In this document: one piece after another, positions 52,710 through 63,306 of the stretch
Layout of the letters: each line of letters begins with the position of its first letter
How positions within the stretch are numbered: position 1 is the first letter of the stretch
NCBI RefSeq assembly: GCF_918797505.1
Contig: NC_092802.1
Coordinates: 9,133,480 to 9,197,479, forward strand
Source of the DNA: Bemisia tabaci
Lineage: Eukaryota > Arthropoda > Insecta > Hemiptera > Aleyrodidae
Direction: 5' to 3'
DNA: 64,000 nucleotides
Made by a program: the position numbers and the translations under genes
Notes under the pieces: model-generated
Databases searched by the model: none
What the model saw: the letters and a program-made list of their open reading frames with translations, nothing else
Told to the model about the DNA's origin: nothing

Positions 52710-53122
52710 CACTGAAATAAAAATCTCGGTGTATTTACCAAGAAAAGGGTAATATTACCAAGAATTCAGGGTTCTATTTGATCCCAGTTTTTTCTTGGTA
52801 AAATTACCATTTATGGAATTGGTAATTTTACCGGGAAATCTCGGTAAAATTATTGACTTTCTCGGTAATTTTACTGATTCCAGGTAAAAACGCCTATATT
52901 TTTTATCGACTGTGGTAGAATTACCGAGATAAAATGGCAAAGTTACCGGGAATTGATTACCAATAAAAGTGGTATTCTTACCTGAAAAAAACAGTAAAAA
53001 TACCGGTTTTTAGGTAAGCTTACCAGTCTGTCTTGGTAAAATTGCCAATAATTGGTAAAAAAAGTGAGATGGTAAAGGTACCAACGGACCTTGGTAAAAA
53101 CGCCGAGAATTTTTTTTCAGTG
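52710..53122. mobile_element. 413-bp CACTGAAAAAAA element, copy 2 (inverted)
   Basis: It starts CACTGAAATAAAAATCTCGG and ends GAGAATTTTTTTTCAGTG. The interior, read on the opposite strand, aligns end to end with 43126-43538: AGAATTCAGGGTTCTATTTG, GATCCCAGTTTTTTCTTGGT, TTTTATCGACTGTGGTAGAA and GGAATTGATTACCAAT. Equal length (413 bp) and clear divergence suggest independent insertions without indel decay. Confidence 0.78.
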
Positions 53123-54519
53123 AATTTAACCGTGGGTCACCCTCTATCGGCCAAATATCGTCTTTGATGGTCAATTTGAACATCGGTAATTAAAATTTTT
53201 AAATGGGTGGAATGAATAAACTAATTTGAATTTAAAGTAGGTAAACATGGACGTTGATTTCTTATTCTGATGTTGTTGCCGTTTTTTCCCGGTTCGATTA
53301 TCGACGAAAGCACGAATGCTAAGATCTCATGGAGTATCTCAAGAGGAATCATCTCAATCGTCGGTTTCTGATTCATCGGATTTGTATCGGTTCAAAATTG
53401 GCGTCAAATGCTCGGCCTAAGAACAAAGATACGAGTCGTTTCTTCCCTATACTTGCTGCTTACGTACATCCTACTTGAAATTTCTCCAAAACAATGGCTT
53501 TTCACCATTGTCTTGACTGTTTGCTCGAAACATAAGTGCTACCGCTTTGAGGATTAAGATTTTTCGAGAGCTTTGATAACCGTCCACCCCCGCGTTCTTC
53601 ACACTCCATAGAGTTTGCACAGCATAAAACCTTTTTTCTTTATTTTTAATTTATTTATTATTTTTATTGTGTTATGAAAGGAAGAAGGAGAATGCCTTGT
53701 TTGTTTCGGTGATCCTGTATTGCGCGAAAGGTCTTAGAAAATATATTAGGATTACGCGAATAAAGCACAAAGGATTGCAGGAATGTGCGCATTTAAAGTG
53801 AAGTTAATTTAAGGTAGAAGTTTGGGAAAACAGAAAACGGCTAGAAAATAAACGCATTTTTATGTTGACGCTAGTTTAGGTTATTTTGTTGACACGTCAT
53901 CGATGCCTTACCTTCTGATGATAAATGAAGCGAAAATATCAAAAAATGGTCGTGGGTGTAAAGAAGTTTCCTAATTTCCCTCGGAAAAAATATTCAACCG
54001 GGAGAAACAAGGCAACGTTGGAATGCTTATAACTGCGTCGCAACACAAGATGTGCCTTTTAACCTCTATTATTCGACGCTGCGATTATTCTAACGGGAGT
54101 TCGAATAGCGCCTGCAAGACTTCAGAAATACTCCACGCATTTCGCCGAAAAGTGCTGGTGGCGTCAAGCCCATATTAGCGCCTTCAAGACTGCATGAACA
54201 CTTCTCGCATTGCGCCAAACGCAGTGCAATCGGTCAATTGGCGTGAAACGCATATTAGCGCCTACAAGACTGTAGGAACGCTGTAGGACTGCGTGTCATC
54301 ATTCTTGACTTTTTGCTCCCGTTTTTAGTATAATAAAGGGGAAATATGTATCCTCATTATAACGATTCAGAAACCCGAATGATATTCAAATTTTTTTTGG
54401 GTACATTAAAAAAAAGAAGAACGAACGAAATTATCGCTTCAAAATTTTCGGTACGTTTATTTGAGATCATTTAAGTAACTTCGCGGAAACTTTTCAGACA
54501 AACTGAGTATGACTTCCAG

Positions 54520-54720
54520 TCAGAAGGCCTACAGACATAATGTCTACTGCAAAAATGTCTACTTTTTATTGTCTACTACACAAATGTCTGCAGTTGGTAT
54601 GTCTACCATTAAGAAGTTTATTAAAAAGAAAGTCTATTTGTTTAAAGTCTACCGTGTACGGTGACTATAAACGTGTAGACTGTGGACATAGTGTAGACAT
54701 TATAAAGAATTATTAATTTA
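54520..54720. repeat. TGTCTAC motif array (possible MULE subterminal region)
   Basis: At least eight copies of TGTCTAC/GTAGACA variants occur in 200 bp just beyond the 3' end of the minus-strand MULE transposase. Short motif arrays near transposon ends often bind transposase. The matching opposite terminus was not found, so assignment is tentative. Confidence 0.4.
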
Positions 54721-54755
54721 AAAAAGAAATTACCTAACATGTCGTAAAGCCTGCC

Positions 54756-55675
54756 TCAGAGCTTTAAGCAGCTGGGTCGTCTGGGTTTTCGTCGTTCTTG
54801 GTCGTCTTGGACGTTTCGATTTTCCGGGAACACCTTAAGGCAATGCCCGATTGCATGCAAGTATCTGTCAACCATATTATCTCCTTTGTAGAAGGCATAC
54901 CGAGCGACAATTCCTTCAAGTCTTCTCATATTCCTCCTGTACGATTTTTTAATCGGATGTCTGATTCTAATGTGGCCCGCCAGTAATTGCAAAATCAAGA
55001 TTTCATTATCCCGCTGCTCCTTCCGAACACTGTCGAGAAATTTCCAAAGAGAGGCATGATGCGTAACGACCATGCGCTGAAATTTATTGTGCCAGCCTTC
55101 AATCGTATTGGTCGTGCGCTGTTCGCCATGGAGAGTTGCGTTGTAAACATTCCATTTGTTAGGCGGGAACAATTGAGGGGTAGCTCTACGCCTGCCCACT
55201 GCTGCTGTTCCAGAGATATAATTTTTATTGAAGTAACTAGCCACTGGCTCAACATCATCAGAAACATTCTCATATAACTCTTGAAATGTTGCGTGTAAGT
55301 CCTCCAAGGGTATGAAAGCTAATGACATAATTTCACGGACTTCATTTCGAACAGTTGCGTCTTCTCTGCTGTGATAAGCTTGTTTCAAACCCTCGGCTAT
55401 AACACGTCTCCAAATAGCTTGGCAAAGATGAAACAAGCAGCATCTCACAACAGCCTCAGGGAAAGTACGCGTAGCAGCATTGATGGCGGCGGACTCGAAA
55501 TCCAAAATAATTACTTGAGGTCGTAGAGGTGAGCCCAAGGTATCACACAAATCGGTTACAGCCTCGAAAATCGTTCTGTAAGTCTGTTCAGTTTTGCGAA
55601 CGCAAAGGCAAAACACGAGTGGAAAAACATGTCCCATAATCACCCCATGTAGCGTGTAAAGTTGTTGAAATATTC
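54756..55675 (-). CDS. MULE (Mutator-like) transposase, catalytic exon
   Basis: A 306-codon open exon on the minus strand begins at acceptor TTTTTAG (55676-55682) with GIFQQLYTLHGVIMGHVFPL and ends at a stop near 54756. It shows MULE transposase blocks: LYTLHGV...FPLVFCL, QVIILDFESAAINA with a catalytic Asp, the CLFHLCQAIWRRV block with C...H, and the EQRTTNTIEGWHNKFQRMV segment. The first catalytic Asp normally lies in a DGTF motif just upstream and would be in the preceding exon, which was not resolved. Upstream sequence to 56244 recurs inverted at 63307-64000. Part of an N-terminal zinc-finger frame of this type is at 62346-62741. Confidence 0.85.
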
Positions 55676-56244
55676 CTAAAAACATCCATTAAAAATAAAT
55701 CATAAAAGCTGTGTCTAAAGCTGCAATCAGAGATAAATACACGCTTTCTTTCGGGTGCACCCGTCGGGTTTTGCATCCATTCATCCCTTGTAAAACTTGA
55801 ACATGATTTTTCAGCTTAATGCTGATTTTTAACGCACGTTGGCTGACCAATTTCATCATACTGTCTTACGACCGTGCATCTACCGCGATCATTGTGCGTA
55901 CTTCATTATCTTCACAAAGAGGCCATCACTGCAAATCTTCTATCCATCCGTATTTATATATTTATTTATTTGTTTCATTTTATTCCCGACAGCAATTTTC
56001 AAATAGCCCGCAGTGCTGATCCCGCACCTAATCCTACAGTCCCCTTACGCCAAGCCTTTATCAGTCCAACTGCACAACTAATTGCCACGATGGCTGTCCA
56101 ATACTGTCCAGAAAAACATCTGGGGAAACCTAGGAAAGGAAATGAAGATGTGAAAACAATGAGGTATTGAGGCATAACGAGGTCAGCTTAATGATCAAAA
56201 TACAAAGTTCATACTTATCACCTATCTTAAAAGAATAACTCTAC
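55552..56244. repeat. Arm of inverted duplication shared with 63307-64000
   Basis: The segment matches 63307-64000 in reverse complement over its whole length, with about 1-bp length difference (for example TTACGACCGTGC versus TTACGATCCGTGC) and isolated substitutions. It covers the 5' part of the MULE catalytic exon, its intron and upstream sequence. The match starts exactly at the scaffold gap edge and runs to the window end. Confidence 0.9.
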
Positions 56245-56459
56245 TTAATACTTTAAGTCTGAACTTGCACAGATTCTAAGGAAAATAACTTGACTTTCTA
56301 TCTTAAATACTAAATATTGCTATGGATTTTACTCGCAATCTATACTTAAATCTAGGAACAGCAAATGCACACTAATTTTCATGACACTGAAAATTTGTTT
56401 AAATTTTATTTAACTCACACACTATAGCACTGATGTCACTCATTGAAATAAACTATTCT

Positions 56460-56810
56460 TCACTTTCTCGTCCTTCAATTGCACTAGAACTGCACTTTTA
56501 AAATAAAAACTTAGACCGAAATGTTCCACAAAAATTAACACTTTTAATTGCACTAGAACTGCACTTATAAAATAAAAACTTAAACTGAACTGCTCCATGA
56601 AAATTAACACTTTTAATTGCACTAGAACTGCACTCTTAAAATGAAGTTAGACTTTACTGTTCCAACACTTTTAATTGCACTAGAACTGCACTCTTAAAAT
56701 AAAGTTAGACTTTTATGTTCCACGATAATTAACGTTTTATTGCACTAGAGCTGCGCATTTAAAGTAGAAACTTAAGACTGAACTGTTCCACGAAAATTAG
56801 CCCCTTTAAA
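56460..56810. repeat. Degenerate minisatellite, 58-69-bp unit, five copies
   Basis: Each unit starts ATTGCACTAGAACTGCAC (positions 56478, 56547, 56616, 56674 and 56739), followed by TTAAAATAAA, a GACT/AACT stretch and TGTTCCACGAAAATTAAC. Periods are 69, 69, 58 and 65 bp. Confidence 0.85.
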
Positions 56811-57539
56811 GTTACTTTAGGTAATCACATACCACCACTTCACTTCATCCTCACTCTCATCCTGAATTCTTTCACCACAGTAAAAACAATTTTCATTACG
56901 GCACCATTAGAGTGTCATCCTGATTTACAATTACATTTTCATGATTTTTAACTCCTACTTCTGCTTCATTTTCCTTATTACTAATATCTGCATGAACCTT
57001 CTTGTTTACATTAATGTTGGTTGCAAATCCAATTACATTTTCAGGATCCTTCTTTTCGGATAAAACATTTTTACTGACATTACCTGGTGCATCACTTTCG
57101 CCTGAGCTGGTATTCACTGTTTTGCTAGTTTATTCTGCCGGACATGAAGATCCGTAATGGTAATATTAATTTTAATCTGAAATGCATTCTCGATGAATAT
57201 TATATCAAGCTCTGATATCGTTGCCGATACACTTTTTCCTCTTTGGATTGACATTTGTGTTTTCTTTATCTTTACTACTATCACCAATGTGTAAACTTCT
57301 ACGGAGACCACCTCTTTTGGTAGCTATATAAGTAGGAAGCATATTTTTCCGCTTTATAAACTCTAATTCATTACTTTTACCCAGCCCTGGCTCATCTTGA
57401 AAAATTCTCCATTCCAGTTAACTTTCTAAGTATTTAAATCCTTCATTATCAATTTCATCTCCATCGTCTGGTATGTTCGGGCCTTAATCCCTTTTTTTCT
57501 TCAAATATATGTAGATGGAAAACTACCGAGAGCGCGCGG

Positions 57540-57760
57540 GCCTGGCTTCAGCTCCCTTGAGCTGGGGTTCCTAGCTACACCGGGCTCGAGCCGGGGTCCC
57601 TATGCTGAAGTTCACCGGGCTAGCCGGGGTCCCTTATCTACTCTCCGGGCGAACCGGGGTCCCTAACTAATTCTCCGGGCTAACCGGGGCTTATAACTAA
57701 ACACCGGGCGAACCCGAGATTACCTGATCAACTCCGGACGTGCCGGGGAACACCTTACCT
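57540..57760. repeat. Minisatellite of CCGGGC...CCGGGG stem-loops
   Basis: Five to six units of 35-40 bp each contain a short hairpin of type CCGGGCTAACCGGGG followed by TCCCTAACTAATTCT-like sequence. The GC-rich stems contrast sharply with the AT-rich surroundings. A single related unit, GCCGGGCGGACCGGGG, appears near 58402. Confidence 0.75.
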
Positions 57761-57940
57761 TAGTTGTTGCGGTGAAACAGGATTGCGCGAATGCGTATCA
57801 TTAGGAATGCGCGAGTGGTGGTTTCAACATTTTTTTACCGGTTCTATTTTTCTGTTTTCTCTTTTTTCATAATTTTTTACCGGTTCTTTTTTTCTGTTTT
57901 CTCTTTTTTAAGTATGTTTTAAGTATGTATTTTAAGTATG

Positions 57941-58321
57941 TTATAGCCTGCGAAAGCCGTAATGTTTCAATGATAGAGTGAATGTCTGGCTTGCTTTATA
58001 AAACTCAGCTTTAAGGTGTTTGTGAAAACTTTCCGGTCCATTAGTTGTTCGAGGACACGTTAGGGAAGGAGCTTCAGCCCAGAGCTCGGGTGGAAATAAA
58101 CACCCTTCACTTAAATAATTATCGAGCACGTAATCTGAAAAATTGATTCGGGCGAGTCTGGTCATCCTTAGAAGCTCTCGCGTGCCTACCTGATAAAAGA
58201 GTTTCAAATATTCCGGCGAGTCTGGCCAGCAACGTCTGCGCTGTTGCCACATGAATAAAAGTAACAGAAATGCACCGTCTTTTACATTCGCGCAATCCTC
58301 CACTGCAGGCCTCCTTGTCAT
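57941..58321 (-). pseudogene. Second MULE-type transposase, C-terminal fragment
   Basis: A 126-codon minus-strand frame contains FPPELWAEAPS and PRTTNGPESFHKHLKAEFY, matching the conserved C-terminal block (FPP.xW...RTTN..E.FH) of an insect MULE family distinct from the one at 54756, where the block reads FPPNKWNVYN...RTTNTIEGWHN. No catalytic block with the DFE or C...H motif was found upstream, so only a fragment remains. Confidence 0.6.
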
Positions 58322-58524
58322 TCGCGCATCCCTACCCCGAAAAAAAATTACCCGATCCCCTCCATTCGCGCAATCCTATCGTAGCCAGTTTTTACGTGAC
58401 GCCGGGCGGACCGGGGAGATGTAATCTTGATTCCTCGACTGCTCTGTGAGTGGCGATGAATAGCGGTTGTTTTGCTGCGTACTTTAGGACCTAGGCGAAT
58501 TGATATCCCGCGCCCGGCATAGGA

Positions 58525-58870
58525 GTTTAAGGAACAGAAAGTAATGCTGACAAAATAACTAAAAACCATTGAACCTTGAGACCTTCCGTGCTATATTTAC
58601 ACTTATATACATCTCTGGGAACCAAACAAAATCATAGCTTTCTTTACATAAATAGAACTAAAAAGACCTTAACAAACATCAACTATCTTTGTGGCGCGTT
58701 TAAGGAACAGCAAGTAATGCTGACAAACAAACTAAAAACCATTGAACCTTGAGTCCTTATCCTTGCTATATTTACACTTATATACATCTCTGGGAACCAA
58801 ACAAAATCATAACTTTCTTTACATAAATAGAACTAAAGAGACCTTAACAAACATAAACTATGTTTGTGGC
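58525..58870. repeat. 173-bp tandem duplication, two copies
   Basis: GTTTAAGGAACAGAAAGTAA at 58525 recurs at 58698 with GTTTAAGGAACAGCAAGTAA, and both units contain ACTTATATACATCTCTGGG and end AACTATxTTTGTGGCGCG. The copies differ at about ten positions. Confidence 0.88.
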
Positions 58871-58913
58871 GCGAGCGCTCGCTAGTGGAGCGTCGCCAAG
58901 GCTGGCCGCGGTC

Positions 58914-59061
58914 GACGTCGCGGCGCGGTAAGCCGTGCACTAGGCGTCGCGGCGCGATAAGCCGTGCACTAGGCGTCGCGGCGCGATAAGCCGTGCACTA
59001 GGCGTCGCGGCGCGATAAGCCGTGCACTAAGCGTCGCGGCGCGATAAGCCGTGCACTAGGC
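58914..59061. repeat. 29-bp GC-rich tandem repeat, five copies
   Basis: Units of exactly 29 bp begin GTCGCGGCGCGATAAGCCG at 58917, 58946, 58975, 59004 and 59033, each ending TGCACTAGGC. The array is an island of high GC in AT-rich DNA and runs into the duplicated segment that follows. Confidence 0.92.
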
Positions 59062-59640
59062 GGCGCGGTGCAGCAGCAGAAACTTGCCCAGGGATACGCT
59101 GCAGAGGCGCGTACATGGTATTTTGAATGTACATTCTTTACATACTGAGATACTAAAATTCTAGGTTCATACAATGAACAATAATACATAATAAACATAA
59201 TAAACATAAATTTGGCATCACCGTTAGAACCTCTCTGAGAGCTTTGACGTGATAATTTCCTGTCTTCTGAGACGGTCTTGTATCGCTTTGCAACTGGACT
59301 GGAGCTTGTTGCACAAGGGGTTCGGAGAATATCTGTCAATGGACTATCTGACTAGGCGGCGCGGCGCGGCAGCAGAAACTTGCCCAGAGATACGCTGCAG
59401 AGGCGCGCGCGTACATGGTATTTTTGAATGTACATTCTTTACATACTGAGATACTAAAATTCTAGGTTCATACACATGAACATTAATACTATACATAAAT
59501 TTGGCATCACCGTTAGAACCTTTCTGAGAGCTTTAACATGATAATTTCCTGTCTTCTGAGACGGTCTTGTATCGCTTTGCAACTGGACTGGAGCTTGTTG
59601 CACTAGGGGTTCGGAGAATATCTGCCAATGGACGCTGAGC
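59060..59640. repeat. About 297-bp tandem duplication, two copies
   Basis: GCAGCAGAAACTTGCCCAG near 59072 recurs near 59369, followed by ATACGCTGCAGAGGCGCG, TGAATGTACATTCTTTACAT, AATTTGGCATCACCGTTAGA and TTTCCTGTCTTCTGAGACGG in both. On the minus strand each copy encodes DILRTPSATSSSPVAKRYKT, so an exon-like peptide is duplicated (59533-59736 has the longer version). Confidence 0.85.
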
Positions 59641-59736
59641 AACATCTACTGAGGGGATCCTAGCAGGAGTGACTGGCTCTTCATAATGCCTGTCATTATC
59701 TGTTACATCAAGTTTGTCGACCTCTACACGATTCAA
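59533..59736 (-). CDS. Fragment of repeat-associated protein, unrecognised
   Basis: A 67-codon minus-strand frame ends with ADILRTPSATSSSPVAKRYK, a Ser/Pro-rich linker also present in the neighbouring 297-bp duplicate. It lies on the same strand as, and downstream of, the CX2C module at 60385-60639, so both may belong to one transposon-encoded protein. No catalytic domain is visible. Confidence 0.3.
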   Translation of the reverse strand: MNRVEVDKLDVTDNDRHYEEPVTPARIPSVDVAQRPLADILRTPSATSSSPVAKRYKTVSEDRKLSC

Positions 59737-60175
59737 TGAACTAATTTGGGAGGATATTCCGGTACACTGCCCAGGAAATATGAATAAAACTGAGAAACCA
59801 GGCTGGTCAGAGCCGCTAGGCCGCGATTGCGGTCGGGGCCCTCGTCCTCGGGGCCCCTGAGGAAGAAGGCCTCAGAATTGTTTTTATTAATTTTAAGACT
59901 CTGTAATCTAAGGGTTAATTGATTTTCGACGGCTGGGGCCCTCGAGGCGTCTCCACCGTTACGAGTTATTTCAGTGAAATTTTTTGACGTAAAATAAAAC
60001 TTACGTGCTCTCAAAATTACGTTTTAGGTCGAATATTGTATCAATCCAAACCCCTAAAAGTTAACACTTTTACAAGCGTCCGGGAGGACAAAATTTTATT
60101 CTCGAGATATAAAAGATCCAAAAATTTTCCGGGGGGCTACCGCCACCCTGGGCCCCTCTCTTTTCTGAGGGGAGT

Positions 60176-60220
60176 CCCCCTCCACCCCCCCCCCCCCCCC
60201 CGGGGGTGGGCCCTCACGAT
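60176..60220. repeat. C-run/G-run low complexity
   Basis: CCTCCACC followed by about 18 C bases and then CGGGGGTGGGCC. It has strong self-complementarity and is a likely site of replication slippage or assembly length error. Confidence 0.75.
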
Positions 60221-60384
60221 GCATCGCCGCGGCCTCACTTTTTTTCACGCCAGTCCGAGCCTGGGAGAAACTAGTGTTCAGGGTTTCAGTACTGCAGTAC
60301 TGTCGGTGCTGTCGACAGGAATGTGAGGGTAGGTTTGAGGGGTCTGGCTTGGGACATGGGATTGGATGCTACTACGCTCAGAAT

Positions 60385-60639
60385 TTAAGGTTCGCTGTCA
60401 TCGTCACTTATTACACCGACACTAAGAATTTTTCGACTCGCTAATGTACTACTTTTACGAGTGTAGTCCCTCCTACGCACCTTGTGTAACTGAACTGACG
60501 ATAATCCATCTAGTTTTTTAGCCAAGGCATAGTCTCGTTGAACGCTAGCAGCGATCAAAGTGCCTAGTCCCGCTGTTACGTTGACTGCTTCACCACAGTT
60601 CAAATTATCACCGCAAATCAAACAATGTCCAGGATCCAT
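60385..60639 (-). CDS. CX2C zinc-motif module of a repeat-associated protein
   Basis: The minus-strand frame starts at its own ATG with MDPGHCLICGDNL and continues with GLGTLIAASVQRDYALAKKL and VQLHKVRRRDYTRKSS. The layout (CxxC, a GLxTLI helix, then H-x-x-C-R-x-x-Y-T) is a recurrent N-terminal module of repetitive insect and cnidarian proteins. Here the expected Cys of the H..CR part is Arg, so metal binding is probably lost. An incomplete duplicate lies at 61505-61646. Confidence 0.45.
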   Translation of the reverse strand: MDPGHCLICGDNLNCGEAVNVTAGLGTLIAASVQRDYALAKKLDGLSSVQLHKVRRRDYTRKSSTLASRKILSVGVISDDDSEP

Positions 60640-60862
60640 AATAATTCAGTCAGTTTTCATCACATCAATAGATTAAAGTCCAATATTAGCACACAGCTAA
60701 AGTCAATTCTTCGGGAACTCCTGATGCTGGTGGAAATAAGAATAGTATTGGTGTCTAGGTGGTTTGTTTTATTCGCTGTAAAATTTGTATTGACAGGACG
60801 AGGATTCTCACGGTGGGTTGTTTTTTTTTTGGGTAGTCTTTGTATAACGAGATACTCACGTT

Positions 60863-61290
60863 TTTTTGTGTGGTAGTGCCTTCTCGCCGCCTCACTTTTT
60901 TTCTCCTTATACTTTCTCTTCACCTCCTCCGCCTCTATCTCTAAGTTGATTTCGTCGACATTCAACTTTGTAAATGCGTCGCCCGGCACGTATCTTCTTT
61001 GGAGGCCTCTTTCGCCCCGCGATTGCGCCTTAGTCTCTCGAGGTTTGCCCGTCTTCGAAGGAAAAAACTTGGAGGGGTCTTCTTGAATGGGAAGGTACTT
61101 CGTCGATGCACATATGTAATGTGTTAGTCTAAAATCGCTGTGAACGACGTTTACGAGGGAGCCGGCGTCCCAGCTGGGGTCGCCGTTCGATATGTAGAAT
61201 AAACGTTTCGTTCGGACACCAATGATTAAATTGCTGGATTTGCGCATTGGCTTGCACAGATAATAAAGGCACTGGTGGGACGTCAGCGTC
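60863..61290 (-). CDS. Candidate exon with charged coiled-coil tail
   Basis: A minus-strand open frame of about 143 codons ends at a good donor (AAACGTGAGTATC). It encodes a globular-looking segment (LFYISNGDPSWDAGSLVNVV) followed by a charged helix (EIEAEEVKRKYKEKKSEAAR). Codon composition suggests real coding. Its relation to the CX2C module downstream on the same strand is unclear. Family not recognised. Confidence 0.35.
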
Positions 61291-61504
61291 AATAACCTAC
61301 CGTCCTGGTGCTACTGGAATTGCTTCGCTTTTTCTGGCGACGTGAGCCATCATTGATCTTATTGACGTGTAATTACCCCATCTGAAACATAAGTATCGAC
61401 CCTTGAAATGAGTAATAATGTCTCACATGTTTCTAAAAGTGACCAATCCCCTCACAATAAAACGAATCCGTAGATGTCATGCTACAAATATTATTATCCT
61501 GCGT

Positions 61505-61646
61505 GATAATCCATCTAGTTTTTTAGCCAAGGCATAGTCTCGTTGAACGCTAGCAGCGATCAAAGTGCTTAGTCCCGCTGTTTCGTTGACCGCTTCACCA
61601 CAGTTCAAATTATCACCGCAAATCAAACAATGTCCAGGATCCATAA
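61505..61646 (-). pseudogene. Truncated duplicate of the CX2C module
   Basis: The sequence matches 60500-60639 with a few changes, beginning at the same ATG (MDPGHCLICGDNL) and stopping after ALAKKLDGL, where homology ends abruptly. The similarity includes about 40 bp upstream of the ATG (CAGTTTTCATCACATCAATA on the plus strand). Confidence 0.75.
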
Positions 61647-62345
61647 TTCAATCAGTTTTCATCACATCAATAGATTAAAGTTTAAACAAAAAAGTCGCCA
61701 AAAAGGGACAATTCAACACATTATTTCAGAAGAAAGGAGGATTTTTATTACCTAATTCTGAGAAAAAATCGTTGTTTTCGTCATACCTTATTTCAGTTAA
61801 TAAAATGCATTGCTAAATATTAACCATGAAGTTTTAACAGCAACTCCCGGGTAGTTAAATTTTTCTCCTCCTCCAGCTCCTCGCCATACGCAGGTGGAAC
61901 ATTTTCTGCTTGCCGTTGGGAAGTAGAAGGTGAAACCTTTTTCGCTTGCGTTTGCGCAGTATGAGGTGGCATATTCTCCACATCTGAATCATAGTCACAA
62001 TATGTATCACACGAGTCATTCGAACCAAGTTAAACAAGGGTTGGAACACTCACCACAGCCTCCGGTTGCTAAGATGGATATAAGCTTCGAGACCTACAGG
62101 GTCCCTTCCTGTCGAAACTGGCTGGCTAACATACCAACTGCTTCTGCATAGTCTTCTGCTAGGTGGGTTTGCAGGAGCAACCTGTAGTGGATGTTCACTA
62201 TCTCTTTCAAATCTGAAAGAAACTCTTTTTGTGTATGTTTTTCCTCATGATCTTTGGGGACTACCTCGTACCTTATTTCGCGTGGGCTCACACCCCGGTC
62301 CAACAGAGTTTGTATGTTGTCCAAAATTTCTTTAGGATACTGATG

Positions 62346-62741
62346 TTACTTTAAGTTTTCTCTTTTCAACTCGTGGGTGTGATATTTGATATACCTCACT
62401 TCACACTTCCCATCTTTTAACACCTTTACCATCATTCTGGCCGGACATGCACAGACTGGAATACTTGTTGGACGATCACATTTATTTGTACGAAATTGAG
62501 TATTAAAGTTACAAATATAGTAAAGATAAGAAACATCCGTACCAGCGTGGGTCCCAGTGTGTTTAATATAAGACGTGAAATGCCTGACATTTTGCTCACT
62601 TTTAAAATTTCCAAACTTCTCAAGGGATTCAAATTTCAAAGTCTCCACAGCACAGCCTTGGAGATGTACCTCATTGAGATGTTTAATTAATTCAGCTCGT
62701 TTATAAAAATGGACCGAGCAAGAGGGTTCTGGACATTTCAT
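62346..62741 (-). CDS. Zinc-finger N-terminal part of a MULE-type transposase (candidate)
   Basis: A 131-codon minus-strand frame has a C2H2 finger (CPEPSCSVHFYKRAELIKHL followed by NEVH) and a second Cys/His region (CDRP...CACPARMMVKVL...YIKYHTHEL) resembling the WRKY/FLYWCH-like N-terminal domain of MULE transposases. It precedes the gap, so the rest of the protein upstream is unseen; downstream, 62324-62094 (EKHTQKEFLSDLKEIVNIHY) may continue it. It points away from the MULE copy at 63307-64000. Confidence 0.5.
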   Translation of the reverse strand: MKCPEPSCSVHFYKRAELIKHLNEVHLQGCAVETLKFESLEKFGNFKSEQNVRHFTSYIKHTGTHAGTDVSYLYYICNFNTQFRTNKCDRPTSIPVCACPARMMVKVLKDGKCEVRYIKYHTHELKRENLK

Positions 62742-62806
62742 GTATTTCTTCCCTTTAGATCCTGTACATTTCTTAGCATGCCGCTTAAAATTTTTTCGGT
62801 CAGCAA

Positions 62807-63306
62807 NNNNNNNNNNNNNNNNNNNNNNNNNNNNNNNNNNNNNNNNNNNNNNNNNNNNNNNNNNNNNNNNNNNNNNNNNNNNNNNNNNNNNNNNNNNNNN
62901 NNNNNNNNNNNNNNNNNNNNNNNNNNNNNNNNNNNNNNNNNNNNNNNNNNNNNNNNNNNNNNNNNNNNNNNNNNNNNNNNNNNNNNNNNNNNNNNNNNNN
63001 NNNNNNNNNNNNNNNNNNNNNNNNNNNNNNNNNNNNNNNNNNNNNNNNNNNNNNNNNNNNNNNNNNNNNNNNNNNNNNNNNNNNNNNNNNNNNNNNNNNN
63101 NNNNNNNNNNNNNNNNNNNNNNNNNNNNNNNNNNNNNNNNNNNNNNNNNNNNNNNNNNNNNNNNNNNNNNNNNNNNNNNNNNNNNNNNNNNNNNNNNNNN
63201 NNNNNNNNNNNNNNNNNNNNNNNNNNNNNNNNNNNNNNNNNNNNNNNNNNNNNNNNNNNNNNNNNNNNNNNNNNNNNNNNNNNNNNNNNNNNNNNNNNNN
63301 NNNNNN
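62807..63306. other. Scaffold gap, 500 N
   Basis: Exactly 500 N bases, a conventional placeholder length, so true distance is unknown. Frames reported through it are artefacts. The right edge coincides with the edge of the inverted MULE duplicate, suggesting the assembly broke at a repeat. Confidence 0.99.
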
